NCBI RefSeq assembly: GCF_964030845.1
Contig: NZ_OZ034983.1
Coordinates: 2,914,001-2,978,000 of the forward strand
Length of the DNA: 64,000 bases
Reading direction: 5' to 3'
DNA from: Candidatus Fukatsuia endosymbiont of Tuberolachnus salignus
GTDB taxonomy: Bacteria > Pseudomonadota > Gammaproteobacteria > Enterobacterales > Enterobacteriaceae
The notes beneath the pieces are model-generated. The model saw only the letters and a list, made by a program, of their open reading frames with translations. It searched no databases and had not been told where the DNA came from. The translations under genes were made by a program, and so were the position numbers. Of this stretch, positions 1 through 12,489 are shown in pieces. The stretch's first letter is position 1; every line of letters begins with the position of its first letter.

Positions 1-65
1 GCAATATCCCCAGTATCAGCAACGACAGTTGTCAATTGACGCAGGGAAGTCAGTTTATCGCTCAT
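1..65 (-). CDS. talB: Transaldolase, N-terminal fragment cut by window edge
   Basis: Only the first 21 codons are in the window; they read MSDKLTSLRQLTTVVADTGD followed by IA. This closely matches the N-terminus of enterobacterial transaldolase TalB/TalA, the pentose-phosphate enzyme that moves a three-carbon dihydroxyacetone unit from sedoheptulose-7-phosphate to glyceraldehyde-3-phosphate. The start is the ATG at 65-63. The rest, including the catalytic lysine, lies outside, so intactness cannot be judged. TalB rather than TalA is a guess from so short a stretch. Confidence 0.8.
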   Translation of the reverse strand, partial: MSDKLTSLRQLTTVVADTGDI

Positions 66-141
66 TTTGTCATTTCTCATTAAGCAACTGCTACCTCTGC
101 CCTAAAAAATAGAATCTGAAGAACAGAAAGCGCAGAACGCC

Positions 142-171
142 AAAAAGCCGACTCACATTAGTCGGCTTTTC
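142..171 (-). terminator. Rho-independent terminator of hspQ
   Basis: A perfect 11-bp stem (AAAAGCCGACT at 143-153 and AGTCGGCTTTT at 160-170) encloses a 6-nt loop. Read on the minus strand it lies just after the hspQ stop and ends in a run of T. The symmetric A/T flanks would let it also act on the other strand. Confidence 0.8.
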
Positions 172-182
172 ATAGAAAATAG

Positions 183-500
183 TCAGTTGCGTAAACGAGG
201 AGCTTGCAACTGACCACGGATAGACGCTGCTAATTCATCCAACGAAGGCTGTTCAGGGTGTGCCTCTGATGCTTCATAAGCTAGCTGAATTTCTGCCAGA
301 TAGGTATGAATAGGATGCCCATCGTCATCTTCCATCACTATATGATACCAAGGAGATAAGCGTAAATTATCATTACTCGCTAAATCATCGGGTTGCGGTT
401 GTTCGAGTGAATATTCAGGATCGATATCAATCACCACCCCTAAGTAGTCAAGTAGTTTATGGCGAACTTGCTGACCAATACCAAATTTGCTAGCGATCAT
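183..500 (-). CDS. hspQ: Heat shock protein HspQ
   Basis: This 105-residue protein matches HspQ (YccV), a small heat-inducible protein that in E. coli promotes degradation of certain denatured proteins and, in Yersinia, acts as an adaptor of the Lon protease. The conserved core is visible: KFGIGQQVRHKLLDYLGVVIDIDPEYS at residues 5-24 and beyond, then SPWYHIVMEDDDG and a TYLAE motif near residue 67. Length equals that of the E. coli protein, and no residue appears lost. It is a single-gene unit with a terminator at 142-171 and a sigma-32-like promoter at 533-560. Its neighbour here, transaldolase, is not the E. coli neighbour. Confidence 0.93.
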   Translation of the reverse strand: MIASKFGIGQQVRHKLLDYLGVVIDIDPEYSLEQPQPDDLASNDNLRLSPWYHIVMEDDDGHPIHTYLAEIQLAYEASEAHPEQPSLDELAASIRGQLQAPRLRN

Positions 501-532
501 GATAACCTCTGGAAAATATTGAGTTGCTACAT

Positions 533-560
533 ATATAAGGGCAACGCAGGATATTTCAAG
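533..560 (-). promoter_or_regulatory. Sigma-32-type promoter of hspQ
   Basis: On the minus strand the -35-like CTTGAAA (560-554) is followed, 13 nt after CTTGAA, by CCCTTATAT (541-533). This fits the sigma-32 pattern CTTGAA-N13-CCCxAT. It ends about 30 nt before the hspQ start codon. hspQ is a known heat-shock gene, which supports the reading. Confidence 0.7.
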
Positions 561-846
561 TTATATTATCCAACAAGAAAATACTTTCAGTTAACACCCA
601 TTCCGCCCTAAAACCTATTTGAAATCGTCATGCTAGGCTCCCACATCCAGCCTAGAACCTGCCCATTTGCTTGGTTCCTTACTTATACCGAGTATGCCAT
701 TTCAATCCTTTATCCTTACCCTTGCTGCTACATTGCCGGTAGTCACCTTGAAGCATTCTAGCATATCTATGATATTTAAGCGTTAAACAGCCAAAACTTT
801 GCTTTACTACTCAATAAATTTAATTTTTTATCTAATTATCAATAAA
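561..846. other. Intergenic region, nothing recognised
   Basis: Between the hspQ promoter and the bamD stop codon there is no open frame of note, no RNA gene and no clear repeat. A pyrimidine-rich stretch near 640-745 could be worn-out coding sequence, but nothing in it can be assigned. Confidence 0.5.
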
Positions 847-1602
847 CTAGAAATTTTCCGTCAAGACGCTTTCCGTAGGATTAGCAGAAATCAAGTGAGC
901 AACTTTATCGGCTTGTTCATTTAATTGCAGCTGTCTATAGGCATTTTCCATCAGAGGCAAAGCATGACGGGTTGCCTGTGTATCAGGATAATCCTGTAAC
1001 ATTTGTTCTATGCGATTAACAACAGCGACATAAGCCCCCCGCCTAGTGTAGTATTGCGCGACTGCTAATTCATGCTTCGCCAAACGATTTACTATGTATA
1101 GTAGCCGTTTTTGACCATCCGGCGCATATTGACTGTGCGGATAGTTCCGTAGTAACTGATTGAAATCGCGGAATGCGGCTAGTGCATATATTGGATCACG
1201 ATCTGAACGGTCAATCCCGAAAAGACCTTGTAACACACTGTCATCCAGTGCCATATCAGTCAAACCACGCATATACAAGATATAATCACTATTAGGATGT
1301 GTGGGGTTAAGACGTATAAAGCGATCGATAAAAGCTTGCGCCATCGACAGATCAGCAGATTTGTAATAAGCGTAAATTAAATCAAAGTGTACCTGTTGAG
1401 AATAGGGGCCAAAAGGATAGCGACTATCTAATGCTTCTAGTTGCGTAATAGCTCCTCCAAAGTTACCGTTTTGCAATTTTTTTTGAGCATCAGCATAAAG
1501 CTCAGCAGGCGGTTTTTCAGGAACCCTGTCTTTGTTGCTGGAACACCCCATAAGCAGCAAGCTCAGTGTGGCGACTGCCACCAGATATGTCATACGCATC
1601 AT
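847..1602 (-). CDS. bamD: Outer membrane assembly lipoprotein BamD
   Basis: The 251-residue protein is the essential lipoprotein BamD (YfiO/ComL) of the BAM complex, which inserts beta-barrel proteins into the outer membrane together with BamA. A lipoprotein signal ends in LLLMGC, with the acylated cysteine at residue 20. Five TPR-like repeats follow, with family motifs LEALDSRYPFGPYSQQV near residues 55-71, RFIRLNPTHPNSDYILYMRGL and LPLMENAYRQLQLN. The length is close to E. coli (245), and the first residues align with the E. coli start. It is divergent from rluD, as in E. coli. The shared upstream region holds a small R2 repeat (1686-1716). Nothing suggests loss of function. Confidence 0.97.
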   Translation of the reverse strand: MMRMTYLVAVATLSLLLMGCSSNKDRVPEKPPAELYADAQKKLQNGNFGGAITQLEALDSRYPFGPYSQQVHFDLIYAYYKSADLSMAQAFIDRFIRLNPTHPNSDYILYMRGLTDMALDDSVLQGLFGIDRSDRDPIYALAAFRDFNQLLRNYPHSQYAPDGQKRLLYIVNRLAKHELAVAQYYTRRGAYVAVVNRIEQMLQDYPDTQATRHALPLMENAYRQLQLNEQADKVAHLISANPTESVLTENF

Positions 1603-1685
1603 TACGTTTTGATTATCCTCAAAGTGTTATTATCAGAGACTAACCAATTAAGTGTCCGATAAAGATGTAAACACAGCAGCACATT

Positions 1686-1716
1686 AGACTTCTCTATACC
1701 ATTTCGCAAGAAGTCT
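1686..1716. repeat. R2 repeat, minimal 31-bp copy
   Basis: The copy starts AGACTTCTC and ends GCAAGAAGTCT, inverted ends of the R2 family, with only about 11 bp between them. It is flanked on both sides by ATT (1683-1685 and 1717-1719), a 3-bp target-site duplication. It lies in the bamD-rluD divergent promoter region and is probably an internally deleted copy. Confidence 0.7.
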
Positions 1717-1770
1717 ATTATATTAAACGGCTCTGCCGTCAAAACTCAACGCTAACAAAAGAAACTGCAC

Positions 1771-2748
1771 ATGGCAAAAAAATTACAACTTAACACAACG
1801 GTGGCTGAATCACAGCTTGGACAACGGTTAGATCAGGCTTTAGCCGAATTGTTCCCAGATTATTCAAGATCACGCATAAAAAAATGGATTTTGGCAGGCC
1901 AAGTCATGGTCAATGGCAAAAAAATCAATAAACCCAAAGAAAGGGTCTTAGGTAGCGAACTTATCAGCATTGACGCTCAAACCAAAGAGGATACCCGTTG
2001 GATACCTCAAGCAATTTTTTTGGATATTGTATATGAGGATAACGACATTTTGGTAATTAATAAGCCTCGTGGCTTAGTCGTCCATCCTGGCGCAGGCAAT
2101 CTCGATGGCACTATGCTAAATGCTTTACTACACTCTTATCCGGCAATCGTCGACGTCCCGCGTGCGGGTATCGTCCATCGTTTGGATAAAGACACTACAG
2201 GTTTAATGGTCGTCGCCAAAACCATACCTGCACAGACTCATTTGGTACAAGCATTACAAGAGCATAAGATCATACGGGAATATGAAGCCATTGCTATCGG
2301 CAATATGACATCAGGAGGCATGGTCGAGAAACCAATCGCACGCCACCCGACCAAGCGCACTCACATGGCGGTACATCCAACGGGCAAACCCGCAGTTACA
2401 CATTATCGCATTATGGAGCATTTTCGCGCACATACTCGCTTGCGACTACGTTTGGAAACCGGGCGAACTCATCAAATCCGTGTTCATATGTCCTATATTC
2501 AACATTCATTGGTAGGCGATCCACTGTACGGCGGTCGATCACGTCATCCTAAAGGCGCATCCGATCTCTTTATCAATACACTACGTAGTTTTGATCGTCA
2601 GGCACTACATGCCACAATGTTGCGTCTGTATCATCCTATTAGCGGGATTCAAATGGAATGGCACGCGGCTTTGCCAGAAGATATGGTTACTTTAATCACC
2701 GCACTCCAGGCCGATAAAGAAGCATTTAAAGATCAAATGGATCCATAA
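1771..2748 (+). CDS. rluD: 23S rRNA pseudouridine synthase RluD
   Basis: At 325 residues this is RluD, which makes pseudouridines 1911, 1915 and 1917 in helix 69 of 23S rRNA. An N-terminal S4 domain (about residues 14-75: RLDQALAELFPDYSRSRIKKWI) precedes the RluA-type catalytic domain. The catalytic motif GIVHRLDKDTTGLMVVAK is near residue 136, with the essential Asp inside HRLDKDT. The RTHQIRVHM motif characteristic of the family is near residue 232. E. coli RluD is 326 residues. The stop codon overlaps the pgeF start as TAATG, indicating translational coupling. Confidence 0.97.
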   Translation: MAKKLQLNTTVAESQLGQRLDQALAELFPDYSRSRIKKWILAGQVMVNGKKINKPKERVLGSELISIDAQTKEDTRWIPQAIFLDIVYEDNDILVINKPRGLVVHPGAGNLDGTMLNALLHSYPAIVDVPRAGIVHRLDKDTTGLMVVAKTIPAQTHLVQALQEHKIIREYEAIAIGNMTSGGMVEKPIARHPTKRTHMAVHPTGKPAVTHYRIMEHFRAHTRLRLRLETGRTHQIRVHMSYIQHSLVGDPLYGGRSRHPKGASDLFINTLRSFDRQALHATMLRLYHPISGIQMEWHAALPEDMVTLITALQADKEAFKDQMDP

Positions 2749-3485
2749 TGAGTTTTCTCATAATCCCTGATTGGCCGGTACCTGTTAACATCAAAGCCTA
2801 TAGTACCACACGTCATGGTGGCGTCAGTCAGTCTCCCTATGATTCGTTAAATTTAAGCACTCAAGTCGGTGATGATCCTGCTAGTGTAGCGGCAAACCGC
2901 CAACGCCTGAAAATACTAGCCAAATTACCCCAAATACCCATCTGGCCCCATCAGGTACACGGCACCCATGTACTTCATCTGACCCACTCTCCCCCATCAA
3001 GTCTAGATCTGCAAGCAGATGCCGTATATAGCAACACGCGAGGACAGATTTGTGCCGTCATGACAGCAGATTGCCTGCCAGTGCTGCTTTGTTCATTAGA
3101 CGGCAATGAAATTGCTGCGGTTCATGCCGGGTGGCGTGGTTTATGCGCTGGTGTGCTTGAAAATACTTTGGCGCAATTTCACGCTAAACCGGACACTATA
3201 ATTGCCTGGCTAGGCGCGGCGATTAGCGCACAGCAATTTATTGTAGGTGAAGAAGTCAAACAAACATTTATTAATGTTGATGAACAATCTACACTCGCTT
3301 TTACCCCCTACGGCACTAAATATTTTGCCGATATTTATTTGCTGGCACGGTTACGGCTACAAACCAGCGGTATTCACGCTATTTACGGTGGGAACCGCTG
3401 TACCATGACTGAATCACAGCAATTTTTTTCTTATAGACGTCAGGCTATTACTGGACGTATGGCCAGTTTAATTTGGAGGATCTAA
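2748..3485 (+). CDS. pgeF: Purine nucleoside phosphorylase / peptidoglycan editing protein PgeF
   Basis: This is the YfiH/PgeF protein (245 residues; E. coli 243), a copper-oxidoreductase-fold enzyme. It is reported to cleave UDP-MurNAc-L-Ser and so keep L-serine out of peptidoglycan; related proteins act on purine nucleosides. Visible motifs are STTRHGGVSQSPYDSLNLS at residues 19-37, WPHQVHG near 66, the zinc-site segment MTADCLPVLLC near 105 and AAVHAGWRGL near 124. The CT(M) segment GGNRCTMT near the C-terminus completes the site. The start overlaps the rluD stop by one base, as in E. coli. Confidence 0.94.
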   Translation: MSFLIIPDWPVPVNIKAYSTTRHGGVSQSPYDSLNLSTQVGDDPASVAANRQRLKILAKLPQIPIWPHQVHGTHVLHLTHSPPSSLDLQADAVYSNTRGQICAVMTADCLPVLLCSLDGNEIAAVHAGWRGLCAGVLENTLAQFHAKPDTIIAWLGAAISAQQFIVGEEVKQTFINVDEQSTLAFTPYGTKYFADIYLLARLRLQTSGIHAIYGGNRCTMTESQQFFSYRRQAITGRMASLIWRI

Positions 3486-3561
3486 ATTTAACTGATCTAT
3501 TAGACTTATTGCGCTCTAAAAAACGCAGTTACCTTTTGTTATATACAAATTGAGTAATAAA

Positions 3562-3623
3562 TACGCAGTTTAAGCCTATTTATGACCGAGTATCAGCGAA
3601 CGCAATAGATCCCGAACAGGCTC
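3562..3623 (+). repeat. R1 repeat, right-end fragment
   Basis: Bases ending CCCGAACAGGCTC match the right end of the R1 family (GAACAGGTTC) and its internal block GAGTATCAGCG, preceded by a trace of the CGCAGTTTA block. The left end is missing. It lies between pgeF and the clpB promoter. Confidence 0.6.
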
Positions 3624-3665
3624 TATAAAGCATAATCAATAACTCGGAATATACTCTAAGATAAC

Positions 3666-3695
3666 CTTGAAAATTTGAGGGATGACCTTACTTTA
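3666..3695 (+). promoter_or_regulatory. Sigma-32-type promoter of clpB
   Basis: CTTGAA at 3666-3671 is followed 14 nt later by CCTTACTT (3686-3693). The intervening TTGAGGGATGA block is nearly the same as in the known E. coli clpB heat-shock promoter. It lies about 35 nt before the clpB start. Confidence 0.85.
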
Positions 3696-3730
3696 TTTCT
3701 AGTATAAATTCCAACCGATGAGGAAGTATT

Positions 3731-6319
3731 ATGCATCCGGATCGTCTTACCGAAAAATTCCAATCTGCCCTCTCTGAGGCTAACTCTTTAGCCATCGGTC
3801 GTGATCATCAATTTATTGAACCACTCCATGTAATGAGTGCTTTACTCAATCAAGATGGAGGAACAGTTTTACCCTTGCTCTCTTCCATCGGTATTAATAC
3901 CGACGATTTGAATATTAAAATCGATCATGCTTTAGAAAAAATTCCACAGGTTAACGGTACTGACGGCAATGTGCAAATATCAAAAGATCTGATACAAGTA
4001 TTCAACCTTTGCGATAAATGTGCACAAAAACGAGCGGATAAATATATCTCTTCCGAAATATTCGTTTTAGCAGCACTTGAAAAACAGGGTACCTTAGCTG
4101 ATCTGTTAAAGACAGCAGGTACTTCAATAGAAAAAATAACTAAAGCTATTGAGAATATCCGTGGTGGTAATAAAATGAACAGTCCTAAAGCAGAAGATCA
4201 ATACCAGGCTTTGAAAAAATTTACCATCGACCTAACCGAACGCGCTGAACAAGGCAAACTTGACCCACTTATCGGTCGAGATGAAGAAATTCGTCGTACC
4301 ATCCAAGTATTACAACGTCGAACCAAAAATAATCCAGTACTCATTGGAGAACCGGGTGTCGGCAAAACTGCCATTGTCGAAGGCTTAGCACTACGTATTA
4401 TTAATGGTGAAGTACCAGAAGGTCTAAAAAATAAACGAGTACTGTCACTAGATATGGGAACACTAGTAGCAGGTACCAAATACCGTGGTGATTTTGAAGA
4501 ACGATTGAAAGGATTACTTAACGAGCTAATGAAGCAAGAAGGCAACGTGATCTTGTTTATCGACGAGTTGCATACTATGGTCGGTGCAGGAAAAAGTGAT
4601 GGTGCGATGGATGCCGGCAATATGCTAAAACCGGCGCTAGCTCGAGGTGAGTTACATTGCGTGGGTGCCACCACCCTAGATGAATACCGCGAATATATCG
4701 AAAAAGACGCTGCTTTAGAACGCCGCTTTCAACAAGTTTATGTTGACGAACCCAGCGTAGAAAACACTATTGCCATTTTGCGTGGTTTGAAAGAACGCTA
4801 TGAATTACACCATCATGTACAAATCACTGATCCGGCAATTGTGGCAGCAGCAACCCTATCACACCGCTATATTACAGATCGCCGACTACCCGACAAAGCC
4901 ATCGACCTGATTGATGAAGCAGGTTCCAGTATACGTATGCAGATAGATTCGAAACCCGAATCACTCGATCGATTAGATCGTCGGATTATTCAATTAAAAT
5001 TGGAAAAACAAGCGTTAATGAAGGAATCTGATGAGGCCAGCAAAAAGCGGTTGGAAATACTCAATGGCGAATTAGAACAAAAAGAGCTTGAGTATTCGAC
5101 ACTTGAAGAAGAGTGGAAAGCCGAAAAAGCTTCATTGATTGGCACTCAAAATATCAAGACAGAATTAGAGCAAGCCAAAATTACCTTAGAGCAAGCTCGG
5201 CGTATCGGCAATTTAGCACAGATGTCCGAACTCCAGTACGGTAAGATCCCAGAATTAGAAAAAAAACTCACCGCAGCCACTCAGCTAGAAAACAAAACCA
5301 TAAAACTGCTACGTAATCGGGTCACTGACGTTGAAATTGCCGAAATATTAGCACGTTGGACAGGGATCCCAGTATCCCGCATGATGGAAAGTGAGAGAAG
5401 TAAACTATTGCACATGGAACGGGATCTACACAAACGAGTCATTGGTCAAAACGAGGCGGTCGAAGCAGTATCCAATGCAATTCGGCGGAGTCGTAGCGGT
5501 TTGGCAGATCCTAGTCGCCCCATCGGTTCTTTCCTATTTCTCGGTCAAACTGGGGTCGGTAAAACGGAATTATGCAAAGCGCTCGCCGCTTTTTTGTTCC
5601 AGAGTGACGATGCCATAGTACGGATTGATATGTCCGAATTTATGGAGAAACATTCGATATCACGCTTACTTGGAGCACCTCCTGGTTATATCGGCTACGA
5701 GGAAGGAGGTTATCTAACAGAAGCAGTACGCCGTCGCCCCTATTCTGTCATCTTGCTCGATGAAGTAGAAAAAGCACACCCCGATGTATTCAATATCTTA
5801 TTACAAGTATTGGATGATGGTCGCTTAACTGACGGACAAGGGAAAACCGTCGATTTTCGTAACACTGTGGTTATTATGACATCTAACTTAGGTTCGGAGT
5901 TAATTCAAGAATATTCCACTCAAATGGACTTCGCTAAAATAAAAAATATGGTCATGAAAATCGTGGGTAAGCATTTCCGTCCTGAGTTTATCAACCGTAT
6001 AGACGAACTCATTATTTTTCATCCGCTAGAAAAAACACATTTAACGTCTATCGTGCAAATACAGCTGCAACGATTATATCAACGTTTAGCAGAACAAGGT
6101 TATCACCAGGTCAACATGAGTGAATCTGCATTAGAATTATTGAGCAAGACGGGCTTTGACCCTATCTATGGTGCACGACCATTAAAACGAGCCATTCAGA
6201 GAGAAATCGAAAATCCCCTGGCACAAAAAATACTTTCGGGCAAATTAATACCAAATATGCCGATCACTTTAGATACTGAATTAGATGCGGAGAACAGATA
6301 CATTATCGCCAAACAGTAA
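3731..6319 (+). CDS. clpB: ATP-dependent disaggregase ClpB
   Basis: This Hsp100 chaperone (862 residues; E. coli 857) rescues proteins from aggregates with DnaK. The order of parts is complete: N-terminal Clp-N domain (about 1-145); NBD1 with Walker A GEPGVGKT near 206 and Walker B VILFIDELHT near 275; a long coiled-coil M domain (about 410-525) that contacts DnaK; and NBD2 with Walker A GQTGVGKT near 605, Walker B VILLDEVEKAHPDVFNILLQ and the sensor-2 GARPLKRAIQ near 820. A Met near residue 150 matches the internal start of the short E. coli isoform. A sigma-32 promoter precedes it and a terminator follows. In E. coli clpB reads into a 16S gene; here it faces the 5S end of the rRNA operon. 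Confidence 0.98.
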   Translation: MHPDRLTEKFQSALSEANSLAIGRDHQFIEPLHVMSALLNQDGGTVLPLLSSIGINTDDLNIKIDHALEKIPQVNGTDGNVQISKDLIQVFNLCDKCAQKRADKYISSEIFVLAALEKQGTLADLLKTAGTSIEKITKAIENIRGGNKMNSPKAEDQYQALKKFTIDLTERAEQGKLDPLIGRDEEIRRTIQVLQRRTKNNPVLIGEPGVGKTAIVEGLALRIINGEVPEGLKNKRVLSLDMGTLVAGTKYRGDFEERLKGLLNELMKQEGNVILFIDELHTMVGAGKSDGAMDAGNMLKPALARGELHCVGATTLDEYREYIEKDAALERRFQQVYVDEPSVENTIAILRGLKERYELHHHVQITDPAIVAAATLSHRYITDRRLPDKAIDLIDEAGSSIRMQIDSKPESLDRLDRRIIQLKLEKQALMKESDEASKKRLEILNGELEQKELEYSTLEEEWKAEKASLIGTQNIKTELEQAKITLEQARRIGNLAQMSELQYGKIPELEKKLTAATQLENKTIKLLRNRVTDVEIAEILARWTGIPVSRMMESERSKLLHMERDLHKRVIGQNEAVEAVSNAIRRSRSGLADPSRPIGSFLFLGQTGVGKTELCKALAAFLFQSDDAIVRIDMSEFMEKHSISRLLGAPPGYIGYEEGGYLTEAVRRRPYSVILLDEVEKAHPDVFNILLQVLDDGRLTDGQGKTVDFRNTVVIMTSNLGSELIQEYSTQMDFAKIKNMVMKIVGKHFRPEFINRIDELIIFHPLEKTHLTSIVQIQLQRLYQRLAEQGYHQVNMSESALELLSKTGFDPIYGARPLKRAIQREIENPLAQKILSGKLIPNMPITLDTELDAENRYIIAKQ

Positions 6320-6322
6320 AAC

Positions 6323-6350
6323 AAAACCCCGCGCTCTCACGCAGGGTTTT
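6323..6350. terminator. Bidirectional terminator between clpB and the rRNA operon
   Basis: The stem pairs AAAACCC (6323-6329) with GGGTTTT (6344-6350), and inner GCG with CGC closes the loop. T-rich tracts flank both sides, so it can end clpB on the plus strand and the rRNA operon on the minus strand. Confidence 0.75.
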
Positions 6351-6361
6351 ATTTCTTATTA

Positions 6362-6477
6362 GTAGCTTGGCGATCTCACATGGGGACACACCACACTACC
6401 ACCGGCGCTACAGTGTTTCACTTATGAGTTTGGCATGGATTCAGGTAGTCCCAGCGCGCTACTATCACCAAGTAAAT
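6362..6477 (-). rRNA. Divergent second 5S rRNA gene (possibly decayed)
   Basis: The reverse complement aligns along its length with 5S rRNA (AAACTCATAAGTGAAACAC and TAGCGCCGGTGGTAGTGTGG are recognisable) but differs at many positions from the copy at 6601-6720. The two ends still pair with each other (CTTGGTG with CGCCAAG) even though both arms differ from the normal TGCCTGGC/GCCAGGCA pair. Its place after tRNA-Thr copies the 5S-thrV-5S tail of E. coli rrnD. It may be a pseudogene or a structurally maintained variant. The ends are approximate. Confidence 0.6.
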
Positions 6478-6504
6478 TCTTTTAGCAAGATCAATCAAAA
6501 CCAC

Positions 6505-6580
6505 TGGTGCTGATACCCAGATTTGAACTGAGGACCTCACCCTTACCAAGGGTGTGCTCTACCGGCTGAGCTATATCAGC
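6505..6580 (-). tRNA. thrV: tRNA-Thr (anticodon GGT)
   Basis: A 76-nt cloverleaf with encoded CCA: acceptor GCTGATA pairs with TATCAGC, the anticodon arm is CACCC-TTGGTAA-GGGTG, and a TTCAAAT T loop is present. The GGT anticodon occupies 6547-6545. It differs from E. coli thrV mainly in the D loop and T stem, with pairing kept (one G-T). It lies between the two 5S genes, as in E. coli rrnD. Confidence 0.95.
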
Positions 6581-6600
6581 GCATTGATAAATTAAAATGG

Positions 6601-6720
6601 ATGCCTGGCAGTGTCCTACTCTCGCATGGGGAAACCCCACACTACCATCGGCGCTACAATGTTTCACTTCTGAGTTCGGAATGGGATCAGGTGGGACCAT
6701 CGCGCTAGGGCCGCCAGGCA
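6601..6720 (-). rRNA. rrf: 5S ribosomal RNA
   Basis: The 120-nt sequence begins TGCCTGGCGGCC and ends CACTGCCAGGCAT; the two ends pair. The internal blocks CCGAACTCAGAAGTGAAAC and TAGCGCCGATGGTAGTGTG are canonical. It follows 23S in the operon. The 23S-5S spacer holds a tandem copy of CTCTCAACATGT. Confidence 0.97.
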
Positions 6721-6802
6721 AATTCTTTCTCTCAACATGTCTCTCTCAACATGTCTGCTTCTAGAAGCAAGCTGAATCAACATAAAACAACTTCGGTGTT
6801 GT

Positions 6803-9715
<2,913 letters not shown>

Positions 9716-9816
9716 TTACAACCCGAAATTGTCTTCGGGTACTGAGTTCTCACAACGACACACGCCTAATTTTCATCACGCATGACTTCATCGCCTCAGC
9801 TTCAGCTTGTTCCAGA

Positions 9817-9829
9817 TTATTAAAGAGCA
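9817..9829 (-). promoter_or_regulatory. boxA antitermination site in the 16S-23S spacer
   Basis: Read on the minus strand the segment is TGCTCTTTAATAATC, matching the boxA element (TGCTCTTTAACA) that recruits NusB/NusE for antitermination of rRNA transcription. It lies between tRNA-Glu and 23S, the expected place. Confidence 0.75.
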
Positions 9830-9904
9830 ATATCTTAAAACACATTCCATCACACGCTTTAAGATATTTTGTCTCGCTTATACTGCCTCTTTCATACCAA
9901 TAAA

Positions 9905-9980
9905 TGGCGTCCCCTAGGGGATTCGAACCCCTGTTACCGCCGTGAAAGGGCGGTGTCCTAGGCCTCTAGACGAAGGGGAC
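9905..9980 (-). tRNA. gltT: tRNA-Glu (anticodon TTC)
   Basis: A 76-nt tRNA with encoded CCA in the 16S-23S spacer. The acceptor GTCCCCT pairs with AGGGGAC, the anticodon loop is CTTTCAC and the T arm is GGGGTTCGAATCCCC. It matches the E. coli rrn-spacer tRNA-Glu almost base for base. Confidence 0.97.
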
Positions 9981-10060
9981 GGAAAAATATTCAGTGCACA
10001 AAAACGAAACGACTTCTATCAGACAATCTGTGTGGACACCACGCAATACCTATCTTCAGG

Positions 10061-11607
<1,547 letters not shown>

Positions 11608-11778
11608 TATTTACTGCTCTGCGCTTCAATATGAAATCAGCCTCAACCACTTTGCAGTAAAAAACAAAACGATCACGGATTCATACATTCTTCAGCACTT
11701 TATTCTTGCTTTTGCCCAGTCTTTTTCAAAACCAAGCGATAGCATATTGCCAGTGCCCACACAGATTGTCTGATTAAT

Positions 11779-11789
11779 TGTTAAAGAGC
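11779..11789 (-). promoter_or_regulatory. boxA in the rRNA leader
   Basis: The minus strand reads AGCTCTTTAACAATT in the leader between promoter and 16S, close to the boxA consensus TGCTCTTTAACA. It is paired with the spacer boxA at 9817-9829. Confidence 0.75.
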
Positions 11790-11832
11790 TACTGCGAAGG
11801 TTCGTTAAATCACCTTACGTCAGTGGAGGCGC

Positions 11833-11900
11833 ATTATAGGGAGTTTATCTCAACCTGCAACCCTTAATTTGAAAAAGAATTTTAATTGCATTTTTTTTCA
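11833..11900 (-). promoter_or_regulatory. rRNA operon P1-type promoter with AT-rich upstream region
   Basis: On the minus strand TTGCAG (11860-11855) and TATAAT (11838-11833) are separated by 16 bp and followed by the GC-rich discriminator GCGCC. The block AACTCCCTATAATGCGCC is the same as in E. coli rrn P1 promoters. The stretch 11861-11900 is strongly A/T-rich like an UP element. Only one promoter is visible; hemG ends only 27 bp beyond this stretch, leaving little room for Fis sites. Confidence 0.85.
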
Positions 11901-11926
11901 GCTATTTGCTGTAATAAAAACGCCTT

Positions 11927-12460
11927 TTACTTTCCATTCGATATAAGGCTGAAAGCCTTAGCAAAATCATTTACCTGTTGCCAATCAGTATATTCCACTT
12001 CCTTACTCGCATCTGTTTCACCACCTGTCATGTGCATAATAAGCTGAATCATTATTCGATCAAACCAGCCATAACGCGGATAACACAATGCTCCCGCAAA
12101 TACGGCAGATAATCTTGGTTGCCAAGGTGTGCTCGATAAAAATTTACGAACATAGCTGTTCGTTTGTGGAGAGCGTTTTTCCAATTTTCGAGCCGTTAAG
12201 TTAACCGCAAAAAATGCACCAGGTATATGGTTGAGTTGTTCTATATGTCGCCTGATAAATGTATTGAATACCGGGCTAAAATGCCCATAACGAACCGATG
12301 CACCAATCATTATTTGCTGGTATTGCTCCAGGTCGATTTCAGTTGTCGGAGACAATTTTTGTATCTTACAAGTTACCGTTGTTGATAACTGTCCAGAAAT
12401 ATAAGTAGCAATTTTTTTGGTTTGTCCATCTTTGCTGGAATAAAGTAGTAGTACCTTCAT
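11927..12460 (-). CDS. hemG: Protoporphyrinogen oxidase HemG
   Basis: At 177 residues (E. coli 181) this is the flavodoxin-like, menaquinone-dependent enzyme that oxidises protoporphyrinogen IX to protoporphyrin IX in heme synthesis. The FMN-binding start MKVLLLYSSKDGQTKKIA, the IGASVRYGHF loop and the HemG-specific ARKLEKRSPQTNSYVRKF segment are all visible. The open frame runs on upstream to 12598, but that part encodes the tail of an IS701-type transposase; the ATG at 12460 aligns with the family start. In E. coli trkH-hemG-16S are consecutive; here about 1.6 kb of IS debris separates trkH and hemG, so hemG may need its own promoter. Confidence 0.93.
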   Translation of the reverse strand: MKVLLLYSSKDGQTKKIATYISGQLSTTVTCKIQKLSPTTEIDLEQYQQIMIGASVRYGHFSPVFNTFIRRHIEQLNHIPGAFFAVNLTARKLEKRSPQTNSYVRKFLSSTPWQPRLSAVFAGALCYPRYGWFDRIMIQLIMHMTGGETDASKEVEYTDWQQVNDFAKAFSLISNGK

Positions 12461-12489
12461 AGTGATGTCCCTTACATAGGTTCTAGTAC

